64,000 bases of DNA. Origin: a virus. The stretch lies in the IMG/VR virus record IMGVR_UViG_3300027842_000015, positions 1 through 64,000 of that record, one strand, 5' to 3'. The translations under genes and the position numbers were made by a program. How positions within the stretch are numbered: position 1 is the stretch's first letter; each line of letters begins with the position of its first letter. Below, in pieces: positions 29,153 to 37,627 of this stretch. Under the pieces are notes generated by a model, which worked only from the letters and a program-made list of their open reading frames with translations, searched no databases and had not been told where the DNA came from.

Positions 29153-31104
29153 ATATAAAAGATTTCTTATTTCTTGATTTCGAGACCTATTACTCGCAGA
29201 CATTTTCTTTGCGTAAAATGACTATACCTGAATATATTTTGGACCCTCAGTTCGAAGTGAATATATGCGCGAGCGCAGTGAATAGCGCTCCGTCTGTAAT
29301 CATAGACGGACCTGACTTTGGTACATGGATATCTCAGTTTGACCCCCAAACTACCGCGACGGTAACATTCAACGCGCTTTTCGATAATAGCATTTTAGCT
29401 TGGCAGTACGGATGGGTGCCTGCGCTCATGCTCGATAGCATGAATATGGCGCGGGCATTGCGCGGGCATATTCTCCCCAGACTTGATCTAGCCAGCGTGT
29501 GCTCTGGTGTACTCGGCGTAGTACACGATAAGAGCGTAATTTCCAAAGTTATAAATATGCGCCGGGCAGATATCCTTAAAACCTATTTGTGGAAAGATTA
29601 CTGCGACTATGCCAATGCTGACAACGAGCGTTCTAGGGATATATTCAAGAAGCTGCTTCCGGAGCTTCCCCACTCCGAACGCAAGCTTATGGACCTTGTA
29701 ATCCGCGCGGCGGTTCAACCAAAATTTATGCTAGATAAGACGTTATTATGGAACCATCTTTGCGCAGTGCGCGCGCAGAAAGTGAAATTGCTCGAAGCAT
29801 GTGGTGCCAAGTTTATATTTAGAGAACCTACATCAGAAGAAATAAGACATGAGGTGAAGCGCATAGGTCTCATGTCCAATGTTGGTTTCAAAACCGCATT
29901 GGAGAATTTTGGTGTAGAGGTGGCAATGAAGCCCGGTGCCAACGGGCTAATACCTGCTTTTGCTAAAACTGACCAGTTCATGAAAGACCTTCAGGAACAT
30001 TGGGACCCTAGGGTACAAGCGCTCGCATGTGCGCGCTTGGGGATAAAAAGCACACTCGAAGAAACCCGCACGGAGCGATTGATAAAAATCGCTTCTCTTT
30101 CGTGGGACCGTTACCGCGACGGTAATCCGCGATTATATTCGGGCGGCGAAATGCCTGTGCCGTTACGCTATTCGGGTGCCCACACGCACAGGCTAAGTGG
30201 CGACTGGAAGCTAAATATGCAGAACATGCCGCGCGGTATGCCCGGCAAGCCTCCTATGTTGCGTAAGTCTCTTATCGCGCCACCTGGGCACGTGGTAATC
30301 GCAGGTGACCTTGCACAAATTGAAGCTAGGTTGGTGGCATGGTTGGCCGGTGCCATAGATTTGATTGCTGAGTTCGCCAAGGTTGGAGGTGACCCATATA
30401 GCGCATTCGCATCCATGATTTTTGGTATACTGGTCGATAAAAAATTGCACCCTATTCACAGGTTCATAGGTAAGACTGGTGTACTTGGTCTAGGTTATCA
30501 ATGTGGAGATGAAAAATTCTATAACATGGTGTTGATGCTAGCTCGCATTTTGGGTATTGACCTTTCAACCGTAGTGGCGTGGACGCCAAAATTAGCACAT
30601 CGTACAGTACGTACCTATCGTGATCGTTATTGGCAAATTCCAAATTTGTGGAACCGGTTACAATCCGCCACGCGTTCAGTATGGTCAAATCCTGCGGCGT
30701 CTAATATCAGGATCAACATAGGACCTGTTACGATTACCTATGCCGAGATAGAGGGGCCGAATGGTCTTTCTATGAAATATAAAAATCCTCGCCTTGATAA
30801 TGGGGAGTATATTTACAATTATGGATGGGGCACATATAAGATGTACGGTGGTAAGATGTTGGAGAATATTATCCAATTCCTTGCATATATCATCATTATG
30901 AATGCTGCGTTGAGACTTAACGATCTTGGATACCGTTTCGTGCTTCAAGCGCACGACGAACTAGTGTTCATTGCTCCGATAGATGATGAAGCCAATGCGA
31001 AGGCTATCATATATAGGGAGTTGACAAGGCGCCCGTCTTGGGGCAAAGATATCCCATTGGAAGCTGAGGTAAAATCTGGACCTACCTACGGAGATTGTAA
31101 GTGA
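29143..31104 (+). CDS. DNA polymerase, family A, with 3'-5' exonuclease domain
   Basis: A 653-residue polymerase I-type enzyme that copies phage DNA. The exonuclease begins with LDFETY (about residues 11-16; catalytic Asp and Glu). The palm shows motif A DLAQIEARLVAW (about 387-398), motif B RFIGKTGVLGLGYQ (about 440-453) and motif C QAHDELVF (about 601-608). No 5'-3' nuclease domain is present, as usual for phage replicases. The start is TTG or the GTG next to it. The gene holds two copies of the palindrome (29351, 30111) in different reading frames. Confidence 0.95.
   Translation: MVLDIKDFLFLDFETYYSQTFSLRKMTIPEYILDPQFEVNICASAVNSAPSVIIDGPDFGTWISQFDPQTTATVTFNALFDNSILAWQYGWVPALMLDSMNMARALRGHILPRLDLASVCSGVLGVVHDKSVISKVINMRRADILKTYLWKDYCDYANADNERSRDIFKKLLPELPHSERKLMDLVIRAAVQPKFMLDKTLLWNHLCAVRAQKVKLLEACGAKFIFREPTSEEIRHEVKRIGLMSNVGFKTALENFGVEVAMKPGANGLIPAFAKTDQFMKDLQEHWDPRVQALACARLGIKSTLEETRTERLIKIASLSWDRYRDGNPRLYSGGEMPVPLRYSGAHTHRLSGDWKLNMQNMPRGMPGKPPMLRKSLIAPPGHVVIAGDLAQIEARLVAWLAGAIDLIAEFAKVGGDPYSAFASMIFGILVDKKLHPIHRFIGKTGVLGLGYQCGDEKFYNMVLMLARILGIDLSTVVAWTPKLAHRTVRTYRDRYWQIPNLWNRLQSATRSVWSNPAASNIRINIGPVTITYAEIEGPNGLSMKYKNPRLDNGEYIYNYGWGTYKMYGGKMLENIIQFLAYIIIMNAALRLNDLGYRFVLQAHDELVFIAPIDDEANAKAIIYRELTRRPSWGKDIPLEAEVKSGPTYGDCK
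29351..29365. repeat. 15-bp palindrome, CTACCG-N3-CGGTAA
   Basis: One mismatch. In the exonuclease part of the polymerase gene; reads TTATVT. Confidence 0.7.
30111..30125. repeat. 15-bp palindrome, perfect
   Basis: In the polymerase gene but in another frame from the 29351 copy; reads RYRDGN. Confidence 0.8.
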
Positions 31105-31244
31105 ATAATCCTGGACAGGCGTTTGTTATTATGCTTTGTGTACTTGAAGCAGGTGCCACTATGTGGTACGCATGGGATGGGGATTGGAGACGAGCTATCT
31201 ATTGGGCTGCTGCAACTGTTATCTCTATCGTAGTGACATGGTGA
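31101..31244 (+). CDS. Small membrane protein
   Basis: A 47-residue protein with two hydrophobic spans (FVIMLCVLEAGATMWYAW and IYWAAATVISIVVTW) around a charged turn (DGDWRRA). The GTG start overlaps the polymerase stop (GTGA). Function unknown. Confidence 0.55.
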   Translation: MNNPGQAFVIMLCVLEAGATMWYAWDGDWRRAIYWAAATVISIVVTW

Positions 31245-31248
31245 CAAT

Positions 31249-31701
31249 ATGAAAGAAATCATCTATCTGATTGGTAGTCTTAGGCTTCCTGCTGTGCGTG
31301 AGTTTGCCGCTGAGCTACGTGAGCACAATTTCGAAGTGTTCGATGACTGGCATGCTGCTGGCGAACGTGCAGATGATATCTGGCAGGCATACGAACAGGA
31401 ACGCGGTCACACATATCTGGAAGCGCTTCAAAACTGGCATGCTAAGCATGTGTTCCATTTTGACTACACACATCTTTCACGGGCCGGCCTTGGGGTGTTG
31501 ATGTTACCTGCCGGTAAATCTGCGCACCTTGAACTGGGCTTCATGCTTGGCAGGGGGAAGCGTGGATATGTTCTGTTTGACAAAGAGCCTGAAAGATGGG
31601 ATGTTATGTATCAGTTTGCTACCGGGATTTTCACCGATAAGGACAAGCTTATCGAGGAACTGAAAAATCCTGGGAAGCAATGGGTAGGAGAATGCTCATG
31701 A
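31249..31701 (+). CDS. Nucleoside 2-deoxyribosyltransferase-like protein
   Basis: A 150-residue protein. The first strand IIYLIGSLR and the later AGLGVLMLPAGKSAHLELGF block (with the Glu of HLELG in the position of the catalytic acid) fit the deoxyribosyltransferase-like fold. Such enzymes move deoxyribose between bases or cleave nucleosides and nucleotides. A neighbour of the same superfamily follows at once (ATGA). Together with the downstream pyrophosphohydrolases it may reshape the nucleotide pool. Substrate unknown. Confidence 0.75.
   Translation: MKEIIYLIGSLRLPAVREFAAELREHNFEVFDDWHAAGERADDIWQAYEQERGHTYLEALQNWHAKHVFHFDYTHLSRAGLGVLMLPAGKSAHLELGFMLGRGKRGYVLFDKEPERWDVMYQFATGIFTDKDKLIEELKNPGKQWVGECS
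31504..31517. repeat. 14-bp variant of the palindrome
   Basis: TTACC-N4-GGTAA, one base shorter than the standard geometry. Inside the deoxyribosyltransferase-like gene. Confidence 0.4.
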
Positions 31702-32069
31702 AACTCTATCTTGCAGGTCCTATGACTGGTTACAAAGATTTCAATTTTCCAGCCTTCCACAAGGCTGCTGCTGAACTACGTGCCGCTGGGCATGTGGTTT
31801 TTTCTCCCGCTGAGAAGGACATCGAATCATATGGAGTAGACTTATTCAAAGGTGAAGGTAGTCAAAAGGCTATCGAAGGGAAATTCAACCTTCGCGGAGC
31901 CCTTGCACAAGATTTAGAATTCATCTGCCTGGAAGCTGATGGCATCGCACTGATGCTTGGTTGGGAACGGTCTAAAGGTGCCAATGCCGAGAATGCTACT
32001 GCGGTCGCCATTGGACTTAAGCGTATTTTCCAGGATATCGATGGCAATTGGGTAGGAGTGGGACAATGA
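31698..32069 (+). CDS. DUF4406-type nucleoside deoxyribosyltransferase-like protein
   Basis: A 123-residue protein starting MKLYLAGPMTGYKDFNFPAF, the signature opening of the DUF4406 family. An acidic DLEFICLEADGIALMLGWE block and a GANAENATAVAIG segment complete the fold. The start (31698) overlaps the upstream stop (ATGA). The family is common in phages beside nucleotide-metabolism genes; its activity is not well defined. Confidence 0.85.
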   Translation: MKLYLAGPMTGYKDFNFPAFHKAAAELRAAGHVVFSPAEKDIESYGVDLFKGEGSQKAIEGKFNLRGALAQDLEFICLEADGIALMLGWERSKGANAENATAVAIGLKRIFQDIDGNWVGVGQ

Positions 32070-32614
32070 CTGATGGGTATTGGGATAATTCCGGAAAACA
32101 TCATCCTGGTAAACCAACCAATCCCAAGGACGCTCTAGGTATCAAAAAGGTGCCTATGAGCACTATTCCGGCGCCTGTGATGGCAGAGCTAGGCGTTGCT
32201 ATGCTTGAAGGGGCAATGAAATATGGACGCCATAATTATCGTGTCATTGGTGTACGTGGCAGTGTGTATTACGATGCCGTTATGCGGCATATGCTGTCAT
32301 GGTGGGAAGGTGAAAATGTGGACCCGGATAGCGGGGTTAATCACATAGTTAAAGCCATTGCATCTTTAGTGGTTCTACGCGATGCTATGCAGCGAGGAAA
32401 TTGGGTTGATGATCGGCCACCGGCTTCACCTAATGGGTGGGTAGAACAATGCAACGAGCGTGTACAAAATCTTATCGAGAAATATCCTAATCCAATAAGG
32501 CCATACGTCAATGCCAACCAAACCCCTGAGCGAGCGGACACTAGCCGAAGTGGAACAGGGCAAGAAAATGGTGTTTCGCCACACGTACTCCCAGGAAATT
32601 ACCCGGTTACGTGA
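32066..32614 (+). CDS. dATP/dGTP diphosphohydrolase-type protein (DUF5664-like)
   Basis: A 182-residue protein. NPKDALGIKKVPMSTIP, then AELGVAMLEGAMKYGRHNYR, HMLSWWEGENVD and HIVKAIASLVVLRDAM match the phage family annotated as dATP/dGTP diphosphohydrolase N-terminal domain. Such enzymes hydrolyse dNTPs and in some phages help build modified genomes. No PurZ-like gene is seen here, so a modified base cannot be concluded. The C-terminal 35 codons overlap the next gene. Confidence 0.75.
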   Translation: MTDGYWDNSGKHHPGKPTNPKDALGIKKVPMSTIPAPVMAELGVAMLEGAMKYGRHNYRVIGVRGSVYYDAVMRHMLSWWEGENVDPDSGVNHIVKAIASLVVLRDAMQRGNWVDDRPPASPNGWVEQCNERVQNLIEKYPNPIRPYVNANQTPERADTSRSGTGQENGVSPHVLPGNYPVT

Positions 32615-32801
32615 AGCAGGTTTGAACATAGAGCCTGATACACCTGAATTGCTAGCATTCCATGTAGAGGTTGCCCGAGCATCAGGTGTCCTTCCTGAGA
32701 AAGGAAGATATAACTGTGGATGTTGCGGTCAAGAGCACGCATATGGAGAACGTTGCCCACAAATAGGTCACCACATAATAAATTGGAGTACAATAGTGTG
32801 A
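32511..32801 (+). CDS. Small Cys-rich protein
   Basis: A 96-residue protein with a late CGCCGQEHAYGERC cluster that could bind zinc. It overlaps the preceding gene by 104 bases, so a later start (32568, MVFRHTYSQEIT) is possible. Its stop overlaps the GTG start of the nuclease gene (GTGA). Function unknown. Confidence 0.55.
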   Translation: MPTKPLSERTLAEVEQGKKMVFRHTYSQEITRLREAGLNIEPDTPELLAFHVEVARASGVLPEKGRYNCGCCGQEHAYGERCPQIGHHIINWSTIV

Positions 32802-33490
32802 GTAAATTCAACTGGTCATATAGCAAACTTGACGGTTTTGAGACTTGCGCCAAACGGTATTACAACTACTCTGCTGCGCCATACGAGCAGCGGGTAAAAG
32901 ATACCGACACAGATAACATAAAATGGGGAAATGAAGTTCACGATGCCATGCGGGACGCCATAAAAGGCGGTAAACCATTGCCCGAGTACATGGCGCCATA
33001 CCAGCCTTGGGTAGATAGAGTTCTTGCCGGTCCTGGCGAGCTATTTGTGGAGCAGAAATATGGTCTTACTAACGATCTCTCGCCTTGTCCTTATTTCGCT
33101 CCTAATTTCTGGTACCGTGGCATCGCTGACGTGGTGCGTATCGATGGCCCTGTGGGTTTGGCAATAGACTGGAAAACAGGTAAGCCTAAAGAAGGATCAG
33201 TACAGCTTGGCCTTATGGCATTGTGCCTATTTCAACATTATCCGCGGCTCTCGGTCATAAGAACTGAATATGTGTGGTTGAACGAAGACCCTAATAGTCC
33301 AGAAGCGACCACTACCAAGGTATTTCGTCGTACTGAGATGCCTGAATTCGTGGCAAAGCTACTTCCTAGGGTACAAAAACTACAATGGGCACATGAGACG
33401 AGTACGTTCCCGCCTACTCCTGGCGGTCTTTGCGTTAGATACTGTAAGGTAGTAAGTTGCCCATATCACGGGAAAGGAACTAAGATATGA
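32798..33490 (+). CDS. RecB/Cas4-like PD-(D/E)XK nuclease
   Basis: A 230-residue protein with a GTG start overlapping the previous stop. The nuclease core is GIADVVRIDGP followed by AIDWKTGK (acidic residue and Asp-x-Lys). An early Cys (FETCAKRYYNY, about residue 17) and a C-terminal cluster (CVRYCKVVSCPYHG) fit the Fe-S binding four-cysteine pattern of Cas4/AddB-type nucleases. It probably processes DNA ends in recombination. No CRISPR array or Cas1 is nearby, so a CRISPR role is not supported. Confidence 0.85.
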   Translation: MSKFNWSYSKLDGFETCAKRYYNYSAAPYEQRVKDTDTDNIKWGNEVHDAMRDAIKGGKPLPEYMAPYQPWVDRVLAGPGELFVEQKYGLTNDLSPCPYFAPNFWYRGIADVVRIDGPVGLAIDWKTGKPKEGSVQLGLMALCLFQHYPRLSVIRTEYVWLNEDPNSPEATTTKVFRRTEMPEFVAKLLPRVQKLQWAHETSTFPPTPGGLCVRYCKVVSCPYHGKGTKI

Positions 33491-33846
33491 GCCCTCAAAG
33501 TAAAGCACAGGTATTCGAGCAATATGTGCATCAGAATTGGAAAAATAACCCTGCACCTGACTGGCGGGGTATGGCAATCATGGCATGCGGAGCCTGTGGT
33601 GAAACTGGTGAGTATATGGAGCATTTCAAGAAAGTGATCCGGGACTACAATGGGGATTTCCGAGCTTATCTTAATAGTTCTCCGATGAAGCGTCAGGAAG
33701 TTTTATACGAGTTTGGTGATGCACTCCATTATATGGTACGCATCATGCAGTATTTCGACTTCACGCTTGAACAAGCTATGGAAGCTAACATATATAAGCT
33801 TGATAAGCGATATGGCCAAGACCGACAATATAAGGTGAAATCATGA
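33487..33846 (+). CDS. MazG-like nucleotide pyrophosphohydrolase
   Basis: A 119-residue helical protein. GETGEYMEHFKK gives the first Glu pair and EFGDALHYM gives the later Glu-x-x-Asp, the metal motif of the MazG/all-alpha NTP pyrophosphatase fold. Such enzymes hydrolyse NTPs to NMPs and can lower alarmone or dNTP levels. It is coupled by ATGA at both ends. It is the second pyrophosphohydrolase-type gene in 2 kb. Confidence 0.8.
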   Translation: MSPQSKAQVFEQYVHQNWKNNPAPDWRGMAIMACGACGETGEYMEHFKKVIRDYNGDFRAYLNSSPMKRQEVLYEFGDALHYMVRIMQYFDFTLEQAMEANIYKLDKRYGQDRQYKVKS

Positions 33847-34151
33847 CCCCCGAAGGTAAGATCAAAAAGAAATTCAGTGCCGGACTGAAAGAGCTACAAG
33901 AGCGCTATGGCAAGCTAATGATCCGTATGCCTGTATCACGAGGTATGGGTAAGCCGCTTCTGGATTATCTACTTTGTGTCAAAGGTAAGTTTGTCTTAGT
34001 GGAGGCCAAGCGAGATGCTGATCACGGACTTACAACACAACAAAAAATCACTCGATTGGAGTGTATCGATGCAGGGGGTATAGTTTTTACAGTGTATGAT
34101 GATGAATCGATTGAAGCGGTACTATCAGTCATTGAAAATGAGATAGCATGA
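33843..34151 (+). CDS. VRR-NUC domain nuclease
   Basis: A 102-residue VRR-NUC protein. The core runs from GKPLLDYLL (first Asp) to FVLVEAKRD (Glu-x-Lys) and continues with a Q-x3-I-x-R-L-x-x-I-x-AGG segment and VFTVYDD. In the Fan1 and phage families this domain cuts branched or damaged DNA. It is coupled to MazG upstream and the SNF2 helicase downstream (ATGA both sides), so nuclease and helicase probably act together. Confidence 0.9.
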   Translation: MTPEGKIKKKFSAGLKELQERYGKLMIRMPVSRGMGKPLLDYLLCVKGKFVLVEAKRDADHGLTTQQKITRLECIDAGGIVFTVYDDESIEAVLSVIENEIA

Positions 34152-35719
34152 GTTCAGTAATCGTCTCCAAGCCCAATCAATCGCTCGCGGTCCCGCGTAC
34201 CAAGGGTATGATGGGCTTATTCCCTGACGGGAAGCCGCTAGAAAACCTATGGGTGATCAAGCATGGACTGGCGGAATATACTCTTCTTCGGCGTCTTGGT
34301 TTTGATCTCCCTAACCCCATTATTTGTTATTATGATTGGGCGGGTGGTACACCATTTCTGACCCAAAAGGTAACAGGGTCGCTTCTTACGGCTAACCCAA
34401 GAGCCTATGTCCTGAACGATATGGGTACCGGCAAGACCCGGGGCGCGCTGTGGTCCTGGGATTACCTTCGCGGTAACAGGTACTGCGGGAAACTTTTGGT
34501 TGTTTGCAAACTGTCGAATACTGATCTGGTGTGGGGCAAGGAAGCTTTTGGCGCGATCCCGCATCGCAAAGCCGTAATACTTACAGGCTCTAAGAAAAAG
34601 CGCCTAGAACGTCTTAATGATCCTGAGGCTGAGATTTTCATCGTCAACCATGACGGTGTAAAAGTTCTATATGAGGACCTTAAACAGCGCAAAGATATCG
34701 ATGTTCTATGTATTGACGAACTTGCCACGTTCCGTAATCCTAACCCGCGTTCTAAATTGATGGTTAGTCTTGCGCAACCGATGAAATTTGTATGGGGCAT
34801 GACTGGAAGCCCCATGCCTAATGATCCTGTGGACGTGTGGATGCAGTGTAAGATTATAACCCCGCACACTGTACCGCGTTGGCGCTCTCACGCCCGTGAC
34901 ATGCTTATGACCAAGAGGGGTGAGTATCTATGGGTTCCCAAAGAAGGCGCAATAGAGAAAGCATATTCTTGGATGGTTCCAGCAGTTAGGTTCACCATGG
35001 ATGATGTGCAGGAGTTACCCGAGCGTGTGGAGCGATATATCGATGTGCCACTTAGCCAAGAGCAGAGCGACACGTACACAAAAATCAAAAATGATTTTTT
35101 AGCCACCATGGACAATGGACAGAAGATCAATGCTGTGAATGCAGCCGCCGCTATGATCAAGTTGCTTCAAGTATCAGGTGGTTATGTGTACGATGACCAA
35201 AAGAACGTAGTGAAGCTTGAGTGTGACGGACGCAAACAGGTCCTACGTGATCTTGTTACGTCTGCCAGTCACAAGGTTTTGGTTTTCTGCCCATTCAGGC
35301 ATATGGTCGAAGGGCTGTCTGAACTGTTTGGTGGTGAGGACCCTATAGAACATGCTATCGTGCATGGAGATGTACCTGAGAAAGAACGTAATCAGATATT
35401 TCGAGATTTTCAGGATACTCCACGGTATAAGGCAATTCTAGCACACCCTGGTACAATGGCTCATGGGTTGACATTGACCGCAGCGGACACGATCATATGG
35501 TATTGCCCTATGCCATCACTAGAAATTTATGAGCAAGCGTGCGCAAGAATTCATAGAGTTGGACAAAAGCACCGGCATCAAATAATTCATTTGCAAGCGA
35601 CGCCAGTTGAACGTAAATTATATGCCTTGCTTCGACGTAAAGCAAAAATACAAGCGGAGTTTCTTTCTCTTTTTGCAGAGGCAACTGCAACTGCCCAAAG
35701 TGGAGTACAGGGAGCGTGA
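34148..35719 (+). CDS. SNF2-family DNA helicase/translocase
   Basis: A 523-residue helicase. Motif I is NDMGTGKTRG (about residues 90-99), motif II is the DEL box in CIDELATF (about 188), motif III is MTGSPMPN, and motif VI is ARIHRVGQKHRHQ (about 466-478), the hallmark of SNF2 proteins. It probably translocates on double-stranded DNA during replication or recombination. The VRR-NUC gene before it is coupled by ATGA, a pair common in phages. Confidence 0.93.
   Translation: MSSVIVSKPNQSLAVPRTKGMMGLFPDGKPLENLWVIKHGLAEYTLLRRLGFDLPNPIICYYDWAGGTPFLTQKVTGSLLTANPRAYVLNDMGTGKTRGALWSWDYLRGNRYCGKLLVVCKLSNTDLVWGKEAFGAIPHRKAVILTGSKKKRLERLNDPEAEIFIVNHDGVKVLYEDLKQRKDIDVLCIDELATFRNPNPRSKLMVSLAQPMKFVWGMTGSPMPNDPVDVWMQCKIITPHTVPRWRSHARDMLMTKRGEYLWVPKEGAIEKAYSWMVPAVRFTMDDVQELPERVERYIDVPLSQEQSDTYTKIKNDFLATMDNGQKINAVNAAAAMIKLLQVSGGYVYDDQKNVVKLECDGRKQVLRDLVTSASHKVLVFCPFRHMVEGLSELFGGEDPIEHAIVHGDVPEKERNQIFRDFQDTPRYKAILAHPGTMAHGLTLTAADTIIWYCPMPSLEIYEQACARIHRVGQKHRHQIIHLQATPVERKLYALLRRKAKIQAEFLSLFAEATATAQSGVQGA
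34462..34476. repeat. 15-bp palindrome, TTACCT-N3-CGGTAA
   Basis: One mismatch. Inside the SNF2 helicase gene; reads DYLRGN. Confidence 0.7.
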
Positions 35720-35720
35720 C

Positions 35721-35873
35721 ATGTGGATCACGGTAAAAGAGAGAATTACTAATTGTGGTGACTTGAAAGAAGCTTTGAAAACCGTGCCAGATGATGCTAT
35801 ACCGGAAATTGTATGTTTCCGGATATGGAAGAGGGAGCAAGACGAATGGCAGAACCAACAGAAGAAGGAATAG
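35721..35873 (+). CDS. 50-residue hypothetical protein
   Basis: MWITVKERITNCGDLKEALK and then an acidic-basic end (RIWKREQDEWQNQQKKE). It starts one base after the helicase stop and overlaps the next gene by 28 bases. Function unknown. Confidence 0.5.
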   Translation: MWITVKERITNCGDLKEALKTVPDDAIPEIVCFRIWKREQDEWQNQQKKE

Positions 35874-36277
35874 TCGCTAAGCGTACAGCACAGTACCTCG
35901 CGATCAAAGCCAAGCTGAAAGAGATGGATGACGAAAACGAGAAGAAGAAAAAGCCCCTACAGGAAATTAAGCAACTTTTGGAAGGGTACTTTGAAGAGGT
36001 GCTTACGCAAACAGGTGTTAAGACACTTGTGTCAAAAACTGGGACTATTCACTGGAATACACGACATTCATGCCCTCTTGAAGACCCACAGGAGTTCATG
36101 GATTTTGTGATCAAGTACAACCAGTTCGACTTGCTCGATCGGCGTGCCAATCCTACAGCCGTTAGAGAATATTGCAAAGAACATGGCGTCATCCCGCCCG
36201 GCGCTGATCCTAAGACCATACGTACTATCGGGGCGCGGGTACCGGGTGCAAAAGCCAAAGCAGGAGAAGACGAATGA
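35846..36277 (+). CDS. Phage recombination or Gp157-like coiled-coil protein
   Basis: A 143-residue protein. The N-terminal half is a charged coiled coil (LAIKAKLKEMDDENEKKKKP), and the second half is a compact domain (TLVSKTGTIHWNTRHSCPLE, then RANPTAVREYCKEHGVIPPG). The layout resembles Gp157/Gam-like phage proteins that bind DNA or nuclease partners. It follows the helicase and precedes the SSB-like gene. The family name is tentative. Confidence 0.6.
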   Translation: MAEPTEEGIVAKRTAQYLAIKAKLKEMDDENEKKKKPLQEIKQLLEGYFEEVLTQTGVKTLVSKTGTIHWNTRHSCPLEDPQEFMDFVIKYNQFDLLDRRANPTAVREYCKEHGVIPPGADPKTIRTIGARVPGAKAKAGEDE

Positions 36278-36429
36278 CCGTAAATGTTAAACAGCTTATG
36301 CCTCTTTTGGAAAAGCTAGACAATGTATTGGGAGATAATGAACTCCCAACAGAAGTTAAATTTTATGGCGCAGGAGCAATTCTAGCTATGATTAAAGCTG
36401 TACTTGAAAATGAGGAGAAAAACCAATGA
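36274..36429 (+). CDS. 51-residue hypothetical protein
   Basis: MTVNVKQLMPLLEKLDNVLG, then AGAILAMIKAVLENEEKNQ. It is helical, with ATGA overlaps at both ends. Function unknown. Confidence 0.55.
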   Translation: MTVNVKQLMPLLEKLDNVLGDNELPTEVKFYGAGAILAMIKAVLENEEKNQ

Positions 36430-37616
36430 CACAAGAACTTGCAAACACTGGTGGAGTGCCCGATTGGGCAAAGACGCGACCGCCCGCAGGCTTTGAGAGC
36501 CTTTCACCTGAGGAAAGCCTGGGCGAAGGCATTGGTTCTAGCTACCCAATTATCGGGTACAAGGGTAAAATTTGGTCAATTAGACACCAAGGTAACAACC
36601 ACATCCTTGTGCGGCCTGATGATGGCTCGCCTATGAGCTATATCGACGTGGTGATCCTTAGGTCACCTAAGGTGAAGGCCAAGTCGTATTATCCGGATGG
36701 GTTCGAAGAAAATTCCTCCGCTGGCAAGCGTCCTACCTGTGCCTCTATGGATGGTGTTCGCCCTGATCCGGACGTGATCCAAAAGCAGTCTGAACTTTGT
36801 GCAACTTGCAAGCACAACGAATTCTACACTGACAATAACGGTCGCAAGACCCGGGACTGCTCCGACTACAAGCGACTAGCTGTGCTAGTCATGCCCAACC
36901 AAACGGTGCGCCTGTTCGGTACGCCGCTTATGGAGCCGGCATTCTTGCGGGTGCCTCCTGCGTCTTTGCAAAAGCTTCTCACGTTTGGCGACAACATGGC
37001 GAAGCAGGGGTGGCCTTACTCGTCGTTCATCACGAGAATTTCGTTCGATCCACAGAAATCCCATCCCGAGTTCGATTTTAAGGCCCTTCAGGCGTTGACC
37101 CCGAAGGAAGCCCCGGTGATCATCCAGATGCGAGAGGATATGGCCTCTAAACGTATCACTGGGGAAGACGAGATTGCCCGACGTGAGCGCGTTGCTCTCG
37201 CGGGTCCAGGAACGGGTGGCGCCGGTCAAGGAACTGCCCCGGCACTGCCGGCACAGTCTCCAGCCCCCGTCCAGCAGGGTAGTGCTGGAGGGGTTACAGC
37301 AGTAGGCAGTCAAGCGCGTATAACGCCGCCTACCGTTGCACTCCCTCAGGCGGTGGCGACGCCTGAGCCAAATCCTGGGCTCGATGCGTTCACGGCGGGC
37401 GCTCCCGTTACCGCGAAGGTAACGGTCCCGGCTAACACGGTGGTGGACCTTCAGCCTAACGAACAGGGGGCATTCTCCATTGAGGTTCCTGTTGAGCCTA
37501 ACCTAAATCCGCAACCAGGGGCAATGGTTGGACAGACTGCCGCGGATGTTGGCGTAGATGCAGTAGATGATCCAGACCTTGATAGGAAAATTGCGGCTAT
37601 GCTTGCGACCCAGTAA
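36426..37616 (+). CDS. Putative single-stranded DNA-binding protein
   Basis: A 396-residue protein. Residues of about 30-215 form a beta-rich domain with four cysteines in zinc-type pairs (CASMDG, CATCKHN, CSDYKR). A Pro/Ala/Gly-rich disordered linker follows from about 260. The C-terminus is acidic (DAVDDPDLDRKIAAMLATQ), as in SSB proteins that recruit partners. It lies between recombination genes and the primase-helicase. The SSB role is inferred from this layout. The linker contains a palindrome (37408-37422). Confidence 0.6.
   Translation: MTQELANTGGVPDWAKTRPPAGFESLSPEESLGEGIGSSYPIIGYKGKIWSIRHQGNNHILVRPDDGSPMSYIDVVILRSPKVKAKSYYPDGFEENSSAGKRPTCASMDGVRPDPDVIQKQSELCATCKHNEFYTDNNGRKTRDCSDYKRLAVLVMPNQTVRLFGTPLMEPAFLRVPPASLQKLLTFGDNMAKQGWPYSSFITRISFDPQKSHPEFDFKALQALTPKEAPVIIQMREDMASKRITGEDEIARRERVALAGPGTGGAGQGTAPALPAQSPAPVQQGSAGGVTAVGSQARITPPTVALPQAVATPEPNPGLDAFTAGAPVTAKVTVPANTVVDLQPNEQGAFSIEVPVEPNLNPQPGAMVGQTAADVGVDAVDDPDLDRKIAAMLATQ
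37408..37422. repeat. 15-bp palindrome, TTACCG-N3-AGGTAA
   Basis: One mismatch. In the linker of the SSB-like gene. Confidence 0.7.
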
Positions 37617-37627
37617 GGGTATGTGGT

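Noticed and set aside
32066-32614. Idea that the phage has a 2-aminoadenine (Z) genome
   Set aside because: The diphosphohydrolase family also occurs in phages with normal DNA, and no PurZ-like gene is visible. The DNA sequence alone cannot show it.
32798-33490. Cas4-like nuclease as a sign of a CRISPR system
   Set aside because: No Cas1 or Cas2, effector or repeat-spacer array was found; this nuclease type is common in phage recombination.
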